41,976 nucleotides of DNA from Collinsella aerofaciens. Its GTDB lineage: Bacteria > Actinomycetota > Coriobacteriia > Coriobacteriales > Coriobacteriaceae. Positions 1 through 10,522 of the stretch are shown here, piece by piece (within the stretch, counting starts at the first letter, position 1; each line of letters opens with the position of its first letter). The notes below the pieces were generated by a model, which made no database searches, had not been told where the DNA came from, and saw only the letters and a list, made by a program, of their open reading frames with translations. The stretch is taken from positions 1 through 41,976 of the forward strand of contig NZ_JADMWW010000024.1 in the NCBI RefSeq assembly GCF_015548375.1, in the 5' to 3' direction. A program made the position numbers and the translations under genes.

Positions 1-14
1 AAAGCCGTTTGTCT

Positions 15-71
15 CCACCCGCGTAGCGGGTGGTTTAAAGCTGGCCGCTGCGCGGCCAGCGGACTAAAGTC
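15..71. repeat. Tandem short hairpins (REP-like)
   Basis: Two perfect GC-rich hairpins lie side by side: an 8-bp stem at 15-22/26-33 with loop GTA, and a 9-bp stem at 40-48/52-60 with loop TGC. They are separated by GTTTAAA and followed by the small palindrome GACTAAAGTC at 62-71. There is no coding potential. The arrangement resembles REP-type palindromes, but I see no second copy in this window, so the class is inferred. Confidence 0.55.
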
Positions 72-82
72 TTGAAATAAAT

Positions 83-112
83 AAAAAAACCGCCCCGTAT
101 GGAGCGGTTTTA
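83..112 (-). terminator. Rho-independent terminator of the methyltransferase gene
   Basis: On the minus strand the stem CCGCTCC/GGGGCGG with loop ATAC is followed by a run of seven T. It starts five bases after the stop codon at 117-119. It ends the regulator-methyltransferase operon. Confidence 0.85.
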
Positions 113-116
113 CCCT

Positions 117-1010
117 TTATATATCGAGCGCCTCGGCCATCGCGGCCGTAGTGATTGCCGTGGTTCCACAGCAACTGCCCACCATTGCGGCACCGGCATG
201 TCTCCATTCGATGCATGCGCGCGCGAAAGCTTCGGGGTTCTCGAGCCATACGGGGCCATCCTGAGTCTGGACCGGATCGCCTACGTTGGGACGCACCGTG
301 ACGGGAGTAGTCGCCGATGCAACCATCCTGGGCACCGCCGCGTTCGCGGCCGCAAGCGAACAGCAATTAACACCAACCGAGTTTGCGCCGTGTTTTTCGG
401 CGTACAAAACGGCTGCCTCGATGTTGAGGCCATCGCCCAACAGGTCGCCTTTATCGTCAACGACAAAACTCACCAGAACAGGCATGCCGTCGGCGGCATC
501 TCGGGCGCCGGCAAGCATGGGCTGCAAATTACGGATAGACGTCACCGTCTCGATCAGCAAACCGTCAACGCCGGCGTTGAGCAAGGCGTGCGCCTGTTCG
601 CGCGCAATGCCTCGGATTTCACGATACTCGGCAGAGTCCTCGGCAAACCATTCAATACCGATCGGGCCCATCGAGCCCAGCAGCAGCTGAGGGTGCGCCT
701 GGCGGGCATCGTCGACGGCCCCGCGATTGACCTCCGCCACGGACGGCGCAATCTGGTCGTGCTTGAGGGCATAGCTCGATGCCTGAAAGGTGTTGGTAAT
801 GAGCACCTGTGCGCCGGCGGCGACATACAAGCGATGGATACGAGAAACGGTCTGCGGCTCTGCCAGATTCCAAAACGCCGGTGGAATGTCGGCGGCATCG
901 TACTCACTCAACAGAACACTGCCCATGGGACCCTGCGCCAACAAGGTCTCGCTCGACAAGCGGCGCGTAAGTTCCTCGACACCAAACCGGTTGTAATAAC
1001 TCGTATCCAT
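117..1010 (-). CDS. Homocysteine S-methyltransferase family protein
   Basis: A 297-residue zinc-dependent methyltransferase of the homocysteine S-methyltransferase (Pfam S-methyl_trans) family, a cytosolic single-domain TIM barrel. The family moves a methyl group from donors such as S-methylmethionine to homocysteine to give methionine. The zinc-ligand cysteines are visible in VNCC (C216/C217) and GSCCGTT (C280/C281). The N-terminal family motif appears as GPMGSVL (28-34), where DGGMGT is usual. The methyl donor cannot be told from sequence. The start is ATG with a weak upstream GGGAT. It lies only 10 bp after a DtxR-type regulator, so the two are probably co-transcribed, and a terminator follows directly. 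Confidence 0.85.
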   Translation of the reverse strand: MDTSYYNRFGVEELTRRLSSETLLAQGPMGSVLLSEYDAADIPPAFWNLAEPQTVSRIHRLYVAAGAQVLITNTFQASSYALKHDQIAPSVAEVNRGAVDDARQAHPQLLLGSMGPIGIEWFAEDSAEYREIRGIAREQAHALLNAGVDGLLIETVTSIRNLQPMLAGARDAADGMPVLVSFVVDDKGDLLGDGLNIEAAVLYAEKHGANSVGVNCCSLAAANAAVPRMVASATTPVTVRPNVGDPVQTQDGPVWLENPEAFARACIEWRHAGAAMVGSCCGTTAITTAAMAEALDI

Positions 1011-1020
1011 ATATATCCCG

Positions 1021-1443
1021 CTATTCCTCGACGCTGATTCCCTGCTTTTCGAGATAGGCGAGCCAGCGGTTCATCGTGTCCTCGGAAAGCGCATGCTCCA
1101 TCATGCAGGCCTCGGAATCGGCTCGCTCAAATTCGACACCGAGCTCCTGAACCAAAAACGTGCGGATGAGGCGATGACGGTACCAGATAGCCGTGCCAAC
1201 CTCGCGGCCGCGATCGGTCAGGACTACCTTGCCGTAGTGCGATTGCTCGACAAGTTCGGATGCCTTGAGCGCCGAAACCGCTTTATTGACCGATGCCTTG
1301 GAGACGCCAAGGCGCTGCGCGATGTCGACCGATCGCACGCCGTTGGTTTCCCCCTCTTCGCTTTCAATGCGAACCATGCACTCCAAGTAGTCTTCGTTCG
1401 CCACCGTCAGATGTAGTTCGCGCGAGCTATTTGTCGTATCCAT
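1021..1443 (-). CDS. DtxR/MntR-family metal-dependent regulator
   Basis: A 140-residue manganese- or iron-responsive transcriptional regulator. An N-terminal winged helix-turn-helix covers about residues 10-65. A helical metal-binding and dimerisation domain follows. Candidate ligands match the MntR pattern: the D and E of NEDYLE near the N-terminus, the H of YRHR, and E/EH in EACMMEHAL. It lacks the C-terminal SH3-like domain of DtxR/IdeR, so it is MntR-sized. I chose ATG at 1443 (MDTTNSS) because GGACGGAAG precedes it; an in-frame start at 1464 is possible. It heads an operon with the methyltransferase and is divergent from pepT. The metal is not determined. Confidence 0.85.
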   Translation of the reverse strand: MDTTNSSRELHLTVANEDYLECMVRIESEEGETNGVRSVDIAQRLGVSKASVNKAVSALKASELVEQSHYGKVVLTDRGREVGTAIWYRHRLIRTFLVQELGVEFERADSEACMMEHALSEDTMNRWLAYLEKQGISVEE

Positions 1444-1497
1444 GATCTTCCGTCCCTTCTGCATTCAATGGCTGATTCTACCCCATCCAAGCGTCGT

Positions 1498-1515
1498 GGT
1501 ATGCCGTGGCATACC
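1498..1515. promoter_or_regulatory. Perfect 18-bp palindrome, candidate operator
   Basis: GGTATGCCGTGGCATACC has two perfect 8-bp arms around GT. It sits between the divergent regulator (start 1443) and pepT (start 1564). On the minus strand it covers the expected -35 area of a TAGAAT -10-like hexamer. This is the position expected for a regulator-binding site; which protein binds is unknown. Confidence 0.55.
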
Positions 1516-1563
1516 GTGCTAGAGTTCTTGTTGCACACGACGACCAAGATTGGAGCGGTCTTT

Positions 1564-2811
1564 ATGGAAAACACCACCACGAGCCCCGATGTCCTCGAAC
1601 GCTTTTTGCGCTACGTCCAGATCAACACGCAGTCCGAGGATGCAAACTGCGACCAGGTACCCTCGAGCGCCGTTCAGTTTGACCTTGCCAACGTGCTGGC
1701 TGAAGAGCTACGCGAGCTTGGTGCGGAAGATGCCCACGTGACCGAGCACGCCTATGTCTGCGCGCATATCCCCGCAAGTGCGGGCGCTGAGGACAAGCCC
1801 GCCCTGGGCCTGATCGCCCATCTCGACACCACCGAAGTTGCACCGGGTGCCGGCGTGAAACCGCACATCGTACACTACGAAGGCGGCGACCTGGTCTGCG
1901 GCACGGTTGACGGTAAGCCCGTTGCCATGAGTACCGCCAAGCTTCCCGCCCTGAACGGCCTCGCGGGTGAGGACCTGGTCTGCAGCGATGGCACCACGCT
2001 GCTGGGCGCGGACGACAAGGCAGGCGTCGCCGAGATCATGTCACTTGTCGCGCGTATCGCTCAGGACCCCTCTCTGCCCCATCCCGCACTCGGCATTTGC
2101 TTCTGCCCTGACGAGGAGATCGGCCACGGAGCCGAGCTGTTGGATATCGATAACTTTGGCTGCAAGTACGCCTACACGGTCGACGGCGGCCCCATCGGCG
2201 AGCTGGAGTGGGAGTGCTTTAACGCCGCCGAGGCGACCGTCCGCTTTGAGGGCCAGTCCATCCACCCGGGCGACGCTAAGGGCCGTATGGTCAACGCAGG
2301 CAATCTGTTCTGTGACTTCAACGCGTTGCTCCCCTACGTGCAGCGCCCGGAGTATACGGAAGGCTACGAGGGCTTTTATCACCTTGAGGGTGTATCTGCG
2401 ACCGTCGATCACGCCACAGCGCGCTATATCGTCCGTGACCATGACGCCGCCAAGTTCCAGCAGAAACTCGATCTTATTGATGCCGCCGCCTCGATGCTCA
2501 ACCAGCGTCTGGGTGAGAAGCGCGTGACGGTCGAGATTAAGCAGCAGTATCGAAATATGGCCGAGATCGTTCGTGACTATCCCGAGCTTATTGATGTTGC
2601 CAAGGAAGCCTACCTTGCCTGCGGCGTTGAGCCCCAAGTGCTGCCGATTCGCGGCGGCACCGACGGCGCGCAGCTGTCGTTCCGCGGTCTGCCCTGCCCC
2701 AACCTTTCCACCGGCGGCTATTGCTACCACGGCGTCAACGAGTTCGTCCCGGTCAGCTCGCTCGTCAAGATGACCGACATCCTCCAGGAACTCGTCGCCC
2801 GCTTCGCATAA
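1564..2811 (+). CDS. pepT: Peptidase T (tripeptide aminopeptidase)
   Basis: A 415-residue cytosolic M20B dizinc aminopeptidase that removes the N-terminal residue of tripeptides. Visible motifs are AHLDT (H86, D88) with the first zinc ligand, GADDKAG (148-154) with the bridging Asp, PDEEIGHG (182-189) with the catalytic Glu pair, the VDGG segment, and a C-terminal HGVNEF holding the last His ligand. The length matches the family. The ORF is open back to 1468, but ATG at 1564 has GGAG 8 bases upstream and gives the expected N-terminus (LERFLRYVQINTQS). It is a single gene, divergent from the metal regulator and followed by a strong terminator. Confidence 0.95.
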   Translation: MENTTTSPDVLERFLRYVQINTQSEDANCDQVPSSAVQFDLANVLAEELRELGAEDAHVTEHAYVCAHIPASAGAEDKPALGLIAHLDTTEVAPGAGVKPHIVHYEGGDLVCGTVDGKPVAMSTAKLPALNGLAGEDLVCSDGTTLLGADDKAGVAEIMSLVARIAQDPSLPHPALGICFCPDEEIGHGAELLDIDNFGCKYAYTVDGGPIGELEWECFNAAEATVRFEGQSIHPGDAKGRMVNAGNLFCDFNALLPYVQRPEYTEGYEGFYHLEGVSATVDHATARYIVRDHDAAKFQQKLDLIDAAASMLNQRLGEKRVTVEIKQQYRNMAEIVRDYPELIDVAKEAYLACGVEPQVLPIRGGTDGAQLSFRGLPCPNLSTGGYCYHGVNEFVPVSSLVKMTDILQELVARFA

Positions 2812-2840
2812 GCCTAGCTGCACAACCCTAAAAGACGAAT

Positions 2841-2875
2841 CGCCCCGTCCTCAACCGAGAACGGGGCGATTTTTG
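2841..2875. terminator. Bidirectional rho-independent terminator after pepT
   Basis: The stem CGCCCCGT/ACGGGGCG (2841-2848/2861-2868) is followed on the plus strand by ATTTTT. On the minus strand it is followed by a weaker T-rich tract. It separates convergent pepT and the LCP gene. Confidence 0.85.
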
Positions 2876-2921
2876 GTGCAAGGAGTGTAGTCGGCATCGC
2901 TGGTTGAATCAACGTCAGCGA

Positions 2922-3062
2922 GCGACGTCCAGAGCGAACAAGTTGGCATGAAAAAGGCAGGGCATTGACCTTCTGGTCATGCCCTGCCTTTTGAATGACA
3001 AATTGTCGCTCTGGGCGGCGCGCAGCGTCGAGCCGTTACGCGGGCTGGTAAGCCCGCGTAAC
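2922..3062. repeat. Structured intergenic repeat, type B copy 1
   Basis: A roughly 140-bp element with nested stems. The outer stem is 2922-2936/3007-3021 (15 positions, one wobble, one mismatch). A bulged A follows, then ACAA/TTGT (2938-2941/3003-3006). The long central hairpin has arms AAAAGGCAGGGCAT and ATGCCCTGCCTTTT. GCAGCGTCGA comes next, then a 12-bp hairpin with GGTA loop (3035-3062). The 3' end is one base from the LCP stop codon. The central hairpin is flanked by T tracts on both strands, so it can also act as the LCP terminator. Related copies are at 18546, 24520 and 32567. Confidence 0.8.
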
Positions 3063-3063
3063 T

Positions 3064-4299
3064 CTAGTAGTTGGCTTCGTAGCCGTTGCCGTCGCCGGTG
3101 GGCTCTTCGTAGTAGTCCGAATCGCTCGAATCGCTTGAGTCATCGGAATCGTCAGAGCTGACCGATGAAGTTGCGGTACCGTTTGCGTAGTCGTCAGACG
3201 TGTTGTTGTTCAGGTCGCCGATCGTAGAGCTGGAACCGTCGGAAAGACCCATAGTGTTGGGACCCTTGGGATCCTTGCCGGCATCGACGCGCTCCATCAT
3301 TTCCTTGAGCTCGTCCTCGTAGACAAAGACGTAGCTCACACCGTCGATCATGGTGCTGTCGTCGGCGTACGAGGGCAGGTTGGCCGAGTAGATACCGTCG
3401 ACATCCATACCGCGCATGGCGTTGACCGTAGCCACGATATCCTGAACGCTCATATCGGTTACGAGCATATCGGACAGCGAATTAACCAGGCCAAAAATCT
3501 TCGTGGCATCGAAGTTATTGAGAATCTGGTTGGCAAGGGCGCCAAGCACCTGACGCTGGTGGCGCATGCGCGTGTAATCGCCGTCGGCATAGGTGTAGCG
3601 GCAGCGGGCATAGGTAAGGGCGGTGGCACCGTCCATATGCTGCTGGCCAGCGGTAATCTTAATATCCAGGTGCTCGGGGTCGTCAACATCATCGGTTGCG
3701 TTAATGTCGATACCGCCAACCGAATCAATCAGCGCCTGCATACCGTCGAAGCTGACCTCGGCATAGTGGGAAATCTGAACACCGCACAGCTCGTTGACCG
3801 CCTCGACCATGGCCTCGGCGCCGCCAACGGTATGGCAGGCGTTGATCTTCATGGTCTCGCCCTTGTACTCGACCTTGGTGTCGCGCGGAACGGAAATGAG
3901 CGTCGCCTGCTTTTGCGTGGGGTCGATGCGTGCCAGGATAATCGAGTCGGCACGATACGTATCCTCGCCCGGACGGCCGTCGGTGCCAAGAAGCAGCACG
4001 TAGAACGGATCCTTTGCCTCATCGGTGTCAACCAGAACCCGACGCAGATTGTCGGTAATGACATTAGAATCGCCGAGCTTGCCCATAATGGTGGCAAACC
4101 ACAGGCCGGCAGCGGTAGTGGCACTCAGCAGCACACCAAGCACGACAATGAGCGCGACGTGACGAATCGTGTGGCTACGACGACGTTGACGAGCGCGCTC
4201 GGAATAGCGAGCCACGTTATCGCGACTGTAGATCTTGGCCTGCGCACCAGTTGAGGGTCTTCGGGCGGTGGTATCCGCGAGGGGCTTTTTATTAAACAT
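3064..4299 (-). CDS. LytR-CpsA-Psr (LCP) family cell-wall ligase
   Basis: A 411-residue membrane-anchored LCP phosphotransferase. The family attaches undecaprenyl-linked glycopolymers to peptidoglycan outside the cell. A basic cytoplasmic N-terminus (1-45) precedes one membrane segment (about 47-70). The LCP domain runs from about 98 to 260, with LLLGTDGR, RADSIILARIDP, ISVPRDT and, near its end, YARCRYTYADGDYTRMRHQ, including the conserved arginines that bind the lipid pyrophosphate. The last 60 residues are rich in Ser, Asp, Gly and Tyr and look disordered. ATG 4299 is preferred over an in-frame TTG at 4305. It starts 12 bp after murA and is probably co-transcribed with it. The polymer attached is unknown. 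Confidence 0.9.
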   Translation of the reverse strand: MFNKKPLADTTARRPSTGAQAKIYSRDNVARYSERARQRRRSHTIRHVALIVVLGVLLSATTAAGLWFATIMGKLGDSNVITDNLRRVLVDTDEAKDPFYVLLLGTDGRPGEDTYRADSIILARIDPTQKQATLISVPRDTKVEYKGETMKINACHTVGGAEAMVEAVNELCGVQISHYAEVSFDGMQALIDSVGGIDINATDDVDDPEHLDIKITAGQQHMDGATALTYARCRYTYADGDYTRMRHQRQVLGALANQILNNFDATKIFGLVNSLSDMLVTDMSVQDIVATVNAMRGMDVDGIYSANLPSYADDSTMIDGVSYVFVYEDELKEMMERVDAGKDPKGPNTMGLSDGSSSTIGDLNNNTSDDYANGTATSSVSSDDSDDSSDSSDSDYYEEPTGDGNGYEANY

Positions 4300-4311
4300 A
4301 GGCAACCTGTA

Positions 4312-5595
4312 TTAGTAGATGACGGGATCGGGGACGGAAGCATGCTCGACATGCGCGCCGAGCGCCTGCAGCTTTTCGACAAACTGCTCGTAGCCGCGCT
4401 TGATGTGATGGATGGCCGAAACCTCGGTCGTCCCGTCGGCGATCAAGCCCGCTACGACGAGGGCCGCTCCGCCACGCAGATCGGGCGAGGTAACCTGTGC
4501 ACCCGAGAAGCCCTTAACGCCATGAATCATGGCATGATGGCTCTCGATACGAATGTCGGCACCCATGCGCACCAGCTCAGAGGCAAACATAAAGCGATTC
4601 TCGAAGATGTTCTCGGTAATAACGGAACTGCCGTCGGCAAGGGCGGAGAGCACCATAATCTGCGCCTGCATGTCCGTCGGGAAGCCGGGGAACGGAAGCG
4701 TCTGGATGTCGACCGGCTTGATACGCTCGGCACGGTTTACATGGACGCCATCCTCGACGCGCTCGCAGTCGATACCCATAAGCTCCATCTTCTTGAGCAC
4801 CATGCCCAAGTGAATGGGGCAAAAGCCCGTGACATCGACACCGCGATCGTCGGCCATCAACGCACCGGCAACGATAAAGGTACCGGCCTCGATGCGGTCG
4901 CCCACTACGCGATGGGTAACAGGATGCAGCTCTTCCACGCCCTCGATGGTCACGACGGGCGTACCCGCGCCGACAATCTTGGCGCCCATCTCGTTGAGCA
5001 TGTTGGCGAGATCGACGATCTCGGGCTCGCGGGCGGCATTGTCGATAACCGTGGTGCCCTGCGCGCGCACGGATGCCATGATGAGGTTCTCGGTCGCACC
5101 GACGCTGGCGAACTCGAGCGTGACGGTGGTACCGCGCAGACCTTGGGGCGCATTAGCGTTGATGTAGCCGTGGGCGGTATCGAACTCAACGCCCAGGGCC
5201 TCAAGACCAAGAATGTGCATATCGATCTTGCGAGCACCCAGGTTGCAGCCGCCCGGCATGGCGATCTTGGCGCGATGGAAGCGACCCAGCAGGGGTCCCA
5301 TCACGGCTGTGGAAGCACGCATCTTGGCAACGAGCTCGTAGGGGGCCTCCCAAGAATCGACCTGAGAGGTATCGATCTCGAGCGTGTGCTCGTCAAGGAC
5401 ATCGATTGTGGCGCCCATACCCTTGAGCACCTTGCCCATCACGTGGACATCGGAAATATCGGGCACGTTCTGCAGCGTCGTCTTGCCCGGCGCCAGAAGC
5501 GTTGCCGCCATGAGTTTGAGCGCGGAGTTCTTGGCGCCCGAAACGGACACGGAGCCTCCGATGGCGTGGCCACCCTCAACGCGGATAATATCCAA
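4312..5595 (-). CDS. murA: UDP-N-acetylglucosamine 1-carboxyvinyltransferase
   Basis: A 427-residue cytosolic enzyme that transfers enolpyruvate from PEP to UDP-GlcNAc, the first committed step of peptidoglycan synthesis. Visible are SGAKNSAL with K22/N23 and the catalytic loop GGCNLGAR with Cys117, the residue alkylated by fosfomycin. Because Cys is kept rather than Asp as in mycobacteria, a fosfomycin-sensitive enzyme is expected. The EPT domain is complete. The start is TTG, supported by AAAGGG seven bases upstream. It lies directly downstream of the ATP synthase terminator, leaving little room for its own promoter, so read-through or a promoter inside atpC is possible. The LCP gene follows. 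Confidence 0.95.
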   Translation of the reverse strand: MDIIRVEGGHAIGGSVSVSGAKNSALKLMAATLLAPGKTTLQNVPDISDVHVMGKVLKGMGATIDVLDEHTLEIDTSQVDSWEAPYELVAKMRASTAVMGPLLGRFHRAKIAMPGGCNLGARKIDMHILGLEALGVEFDTAHGYINANAPQGLRGTTVTLEFASVGATENLIMASVRAQGTTVIDNAAREPEIVDLANMLNEMGAKIVGAGTPVVTIEGVEELHPVTHRVVGDRIEAGTFIVAGALMADDRGVDVTGFCPIHLGMVLKKMELMGIDCERVEDGVHVNRAERIKPVDIQTLPFPGFPTDMQAQIMVLSALADGSSVITENIFENRFMFASELVRMGADIRIESHHAMIHGVKGFSGAQVTSPDLRGGAALVVAGLIADGTTEVSAIHHIKRGYEQFVEKLQALGAHVEHASVPDPVIY

Positions 5596-5605
5596 GGTCT
5601 ACCCT

Positions 5606-5647
5606 TTCAAAAAGCATGCCCGGGATGGCTGGGCCATCCCGGGCATG
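5606..5647 (-). terminator. Terminator of the ATP synthase operon
   Basis: A perfect 15-bp stem (5615-5629/5633-5647, core GCCCGGGATGGC) with a 3-base loop is followed on the minus strand by CTTTTTG. It lies between atpC and murA, only 20 bp from the murA start. Confidence 0.85.
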
Positions 5648-5683
5648 ATGTGTTCGCAAATGGTCGAACGCTAAATCGTTTGA

Positions 5684-6076
5684 CTATTGGGCAAGCTTGA
5701 GCTTACACCATGCGATTTCATTATAGAGGTAGGCGCGGCGTGCATCATCCTCCGACAAATTACCCAGCTTCTCTTCAAAACCTTGAATATCAGCTTTAAG
5801 CTTGTCGGCATCGACGGTCGCCAAATCGCAAGCGCGCTCGGCGAGAACGGTCACGACATCGTCCGCAACCTGGGCATAGCCGCCGGCCACGGCAAACGTG
5901 TGGTCGACAGTGCCCATGGCCTTATCGGAAACGCGAACGTAACCGCGGTCGATCGTGCAGATCTCGCTGGAGTGAGCAGGCAGAACGCCAAACTCGCCAT
6001 CCGTGGACGGAATCGACACAAACGCAGCGTCGCCCTCATAGGCGCAGCTCACGGGGCACACGATGCGGATACGCAT
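5684..6076 (-). CDS. atpC: ATP synthase F1 subunit epsilon
   Basis: A 130-residue central-stalk subunit. The N-terminal beta-sandwich carries the family pattern (IPSTDGEFGVLPAHS, about 22-36). The C-terminal helical pair (about 85-130) can inhibit ATP hydrolysis in the family. It begins three bases after the atpD stop and is the last gene of the operon, followed by a strong terminator. Length and order are typical. Confidence 0.95.
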   Translation of the reverse strand: MRIRIVCPVSCAYEGDAAFVSIPSTDGEFGVLPAHSSEICTIDRGYVRVSDKAMGTVDHTFAVAGGYAQVADDVVTVLAERACDLATVDADKLKADIQGFEEKLGNLSEDDARRAYLYNEIAWCKLKLAQ

Positions 6077-6079
6077 AAC

Positions 6080-8442
<2,363 letters not shown>

Positions 8443-8447
8443 GGGGC

Positions 8448-10046
8448 TTAGTTCTCCTCTGATCCAGAAACATCCGAATGGTGCTTGGCCATGAACTGCT
8501 GCTTGAAGTCGCCGATGACGCGCAAGAGCTCAGCCTTGGTGTCATCATCGATCTTCTTGGCGCGAACCTTGTCGAGCAGCGAGCCAAAGCCATTGTCCAT
8601 GTACTCGATGAGCTCGGCACGGAAAGGCAGCACGTCGGCAATCTCCAGGTCATCCAGGAAGCCCTCGTTGCCAGCGAACAGCGTAACGATCTGCTCGCCA
8701 ACCTCAAACGGCTTGTAGCGCGGCTGCTTAAGGAGCTCAGTCATGCGAGCGCCGTGGGTAAGCTGCTTTTGCGTGGCCTCGTCGAGGTCGGAGCCGAACT
8801 GTGTGAAGCCGGCGAGCTCCTGGTACGAAGCAAGGTCCAGACGGAGGTTGCCGGCGACCTGCTTCATGGCCTTGGTCTGTGCGTCGCCACCGACGCGGGA
8901 CACGGAGATGCCCACGTCGACTGCCGGGCGCTGGCCCTGGAAGAAGAGCTCGGACTGCAGGTAGATCTGACCATCGGTAATGGAAATAACGTTGGTCGGA
9001 ATGTAAGCCGAAACGTCGCCGTCCTGGGTCTCGATGATCGGCAGAGCCGTCATGGAGCCGTAACCGTTCTTCTTGGACATCTTGACGGCACGCTCGAGCA
9101 GACGAGAGTGCAGGTAGAAGATGTCGCCAGGATAGGCCTCGCGTCCGGGCGGACGGTGCAGCGTCAGCGACATCTGACGGTAGGCCACAGCCTGCTTGGA
9201 CAGGTCGTCGTAGATGACGAGCACGTGGCCGCCGGGGTTGGTCTCGCTGGCGGGCTTGCCGTCCTCGCCGTTGTACATGAAGAACTCGCCGATAGCGGCA
9301 CCGGCCATAGGCGCGATGTACTGCATAGGGGCGGAATCGGCAGCGGTTGCCGAAACGATGATGGTGTAGTCGAGCGCACCGTGCTGGGCGAGGGTCTCAC
9401 GGATGTTGGCAACCGTGGAGGCCTTCTGGCCGATGGCGACATAGATGCAGACCATGCCCTTGCCACGCTGGTTGAGGATAGCGTCGATGGCAATGGCGGT
9501 CTTACCGGTCTTACGGTCGCCGATGATAAGCTCGCGCTGGCCGCGGCCGATAGGCACCATGGAGTCGATGGCGAGCAGGCCAGTCTGAACCGGCTCGCAC
9601 ACCGGTGTACGGTCGATGACGCCGGGGGCCTTGAACTCGATGGGGCGACGGTGCGTGGCGACAATGTCACCCAAACCGTCGATGGGCTGGCCGAGCGGAT
9701 TGACGACGCGGCCGAGCATGGCACGGCTCACGGGGATATCCATAATGCGGCCAGTGGTGCGACACTCGTCGCCTTCCTTGATGGAGTCGACGGCACCAAA
9801 CAGAACGGCGCCGACCTCGTCACGGTCAAGGTTCTGGGCAAGGCCGAAAACGGTCTCACCGGTATCGGAGCTCTTGAACTCCAGAAGCTCGCCTGCCATG
9901 GCGCTCTTGAGGCCGGAGACGCGCGCGATGCCGTCGCCTACCTCGTCGACCGTTGAAACCTCATGCGTATCGACCGTCGCGGAGAGGCTCGTGAGCTGCT
10001 CCTGCAGTTTCTTGGCGATATCCTGGGCATTGAGGGTTTCGGACAT
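8448..10046 (-). CDS. atpA: ATP synthase F1 subunit alpha
   Basis: A 532-residue non-catalytic nucleotide-binding subunit. The P-loop GDRKTGKT is at 176-183. The ATP synthase alpha/beta signature region ([14 protein letters not shown]) is visible near residue 370. A C-terminal tail of about 20 residues after the helical domain is slightly longer than average. The ATG overlaps the atpH stop (TAATG), with GGAGGTGAAG upstream. Confidence 0.97.
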   Translation of the reverse strand: MSETLNAQDIAKKLQEQLTSLSATVDTHEVSTVDEVGDGIARVSGLKSAMAGELLEFKSSDTGETVFGLAQNLDRDEVGAVLFGAVDSIKEGDECRTTGRIMDIPVSRAMLGRVVNPLGQPIDGLGDIVATHRRPIEFKAPGVIDRTPVCEPVQTGLLAIDSMVPIGRGQRELIIGDRKTGKTAIAIDAILNQRGKGMVCIYVAIGQKASTVANIRETLAQHGALDYTIIVSATAADSAPMQYIAPMAGAAIGEFFMYNGEDGKPASETNPGGHVLVIYDDLSKQAVAYRQMSLTLHRPPGREAYPGDIFYLHSRLLERAVKMSKKNGYGSMTALPIIETQDGDVSAYIPTNVISITDGQIYLQSELFFQGQRPAVDVGISVSRVGGDAQTKAMKQVAGNLRLDLASYQELAGFTQFGSDLDEATQKQLTHGARMTELLKQPRYKPFEVGEQIVTLFAGNEGFLDDLEIADVLPFRAELIEYMDNGFGSLLDKVRAKKIDDDTKAELLRVIGDFKQQFMAKHHSDVSGSEEN

Positions 10047-10522
10047 TAGGCTTCACCTCCGTACGAATTAGCAGAGTTTGCGAGGGTCTCCTGCGCGATG
10101 CGCAGCTGCGTCTTGACGGAAATGTCACGACGCTCGCCGCGAGCCTCGAGCACCAGGCCGCCCACGATAGACGGGTCGACCTGCTCGATAAGGAATACCT
10201 TGCGGCCGAAGTCCTGCTCGCATTTCTTAGTGATGGTTTGACGCAGCTCGTCGTCGAGCGGGATCGCCGTGGTGACGGTCACGCCCACTACATCCTCGTC
10301 TTCCTCGGCAACATACTTAAAGGCAGCTGCCACCTTGGGAAGAAGGTCGAGCTGGTCGCGTTTGGACATGGTGTCGAGCACAGCGATGATCTCGGGGCTG
10401 GCAGAAGCCAGGCGCTCGATCATCTCGAGGTCCTCGAACACATGGTTCTCGGCCTTAGCGGCTTCCAGAATGGAGCGCGCGTAGGTCTCGAGCACCTTGT
10501 CCTGATAGCGGCTAGTCGGCAT
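10046..10522 (-). CDS. atpH: ATP synthase subunit delta
   Basis: A 158-residue OSCP-type peripheral stalk subunit that caps the F1 head and binds subunit b. The N-terminal helical bundle ([22 protein letters not shown]) and the C-terminal domain with [19 protein letters not shown] are family patterns. Its start overlaps the end of atpF by 11 bases and its stop overlaps atpA. It is slightly shorter than the usual 175-180 residues. Confidence 0.93.
   Translation of the reverse strand: MPTSRYQDKVLETYARSILEAAKAENHVFEDLEMIERLASASPEIIAVLDTMSKRDQLDLLPKVAAAFKYVAEEDEDVVGVTVTTAIPLDDELRQTITKKCEQDFGRKVFLIEQVDPSIVGGLVLEARGERRDISVKTQLRIAQETLANSANSYGGEA

Noticed and set aside
8478-9956. 492-codon plus-strand frame opposite atpA
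   Set aside because: It is antisense to atpA, with the same compositional shadow signature.
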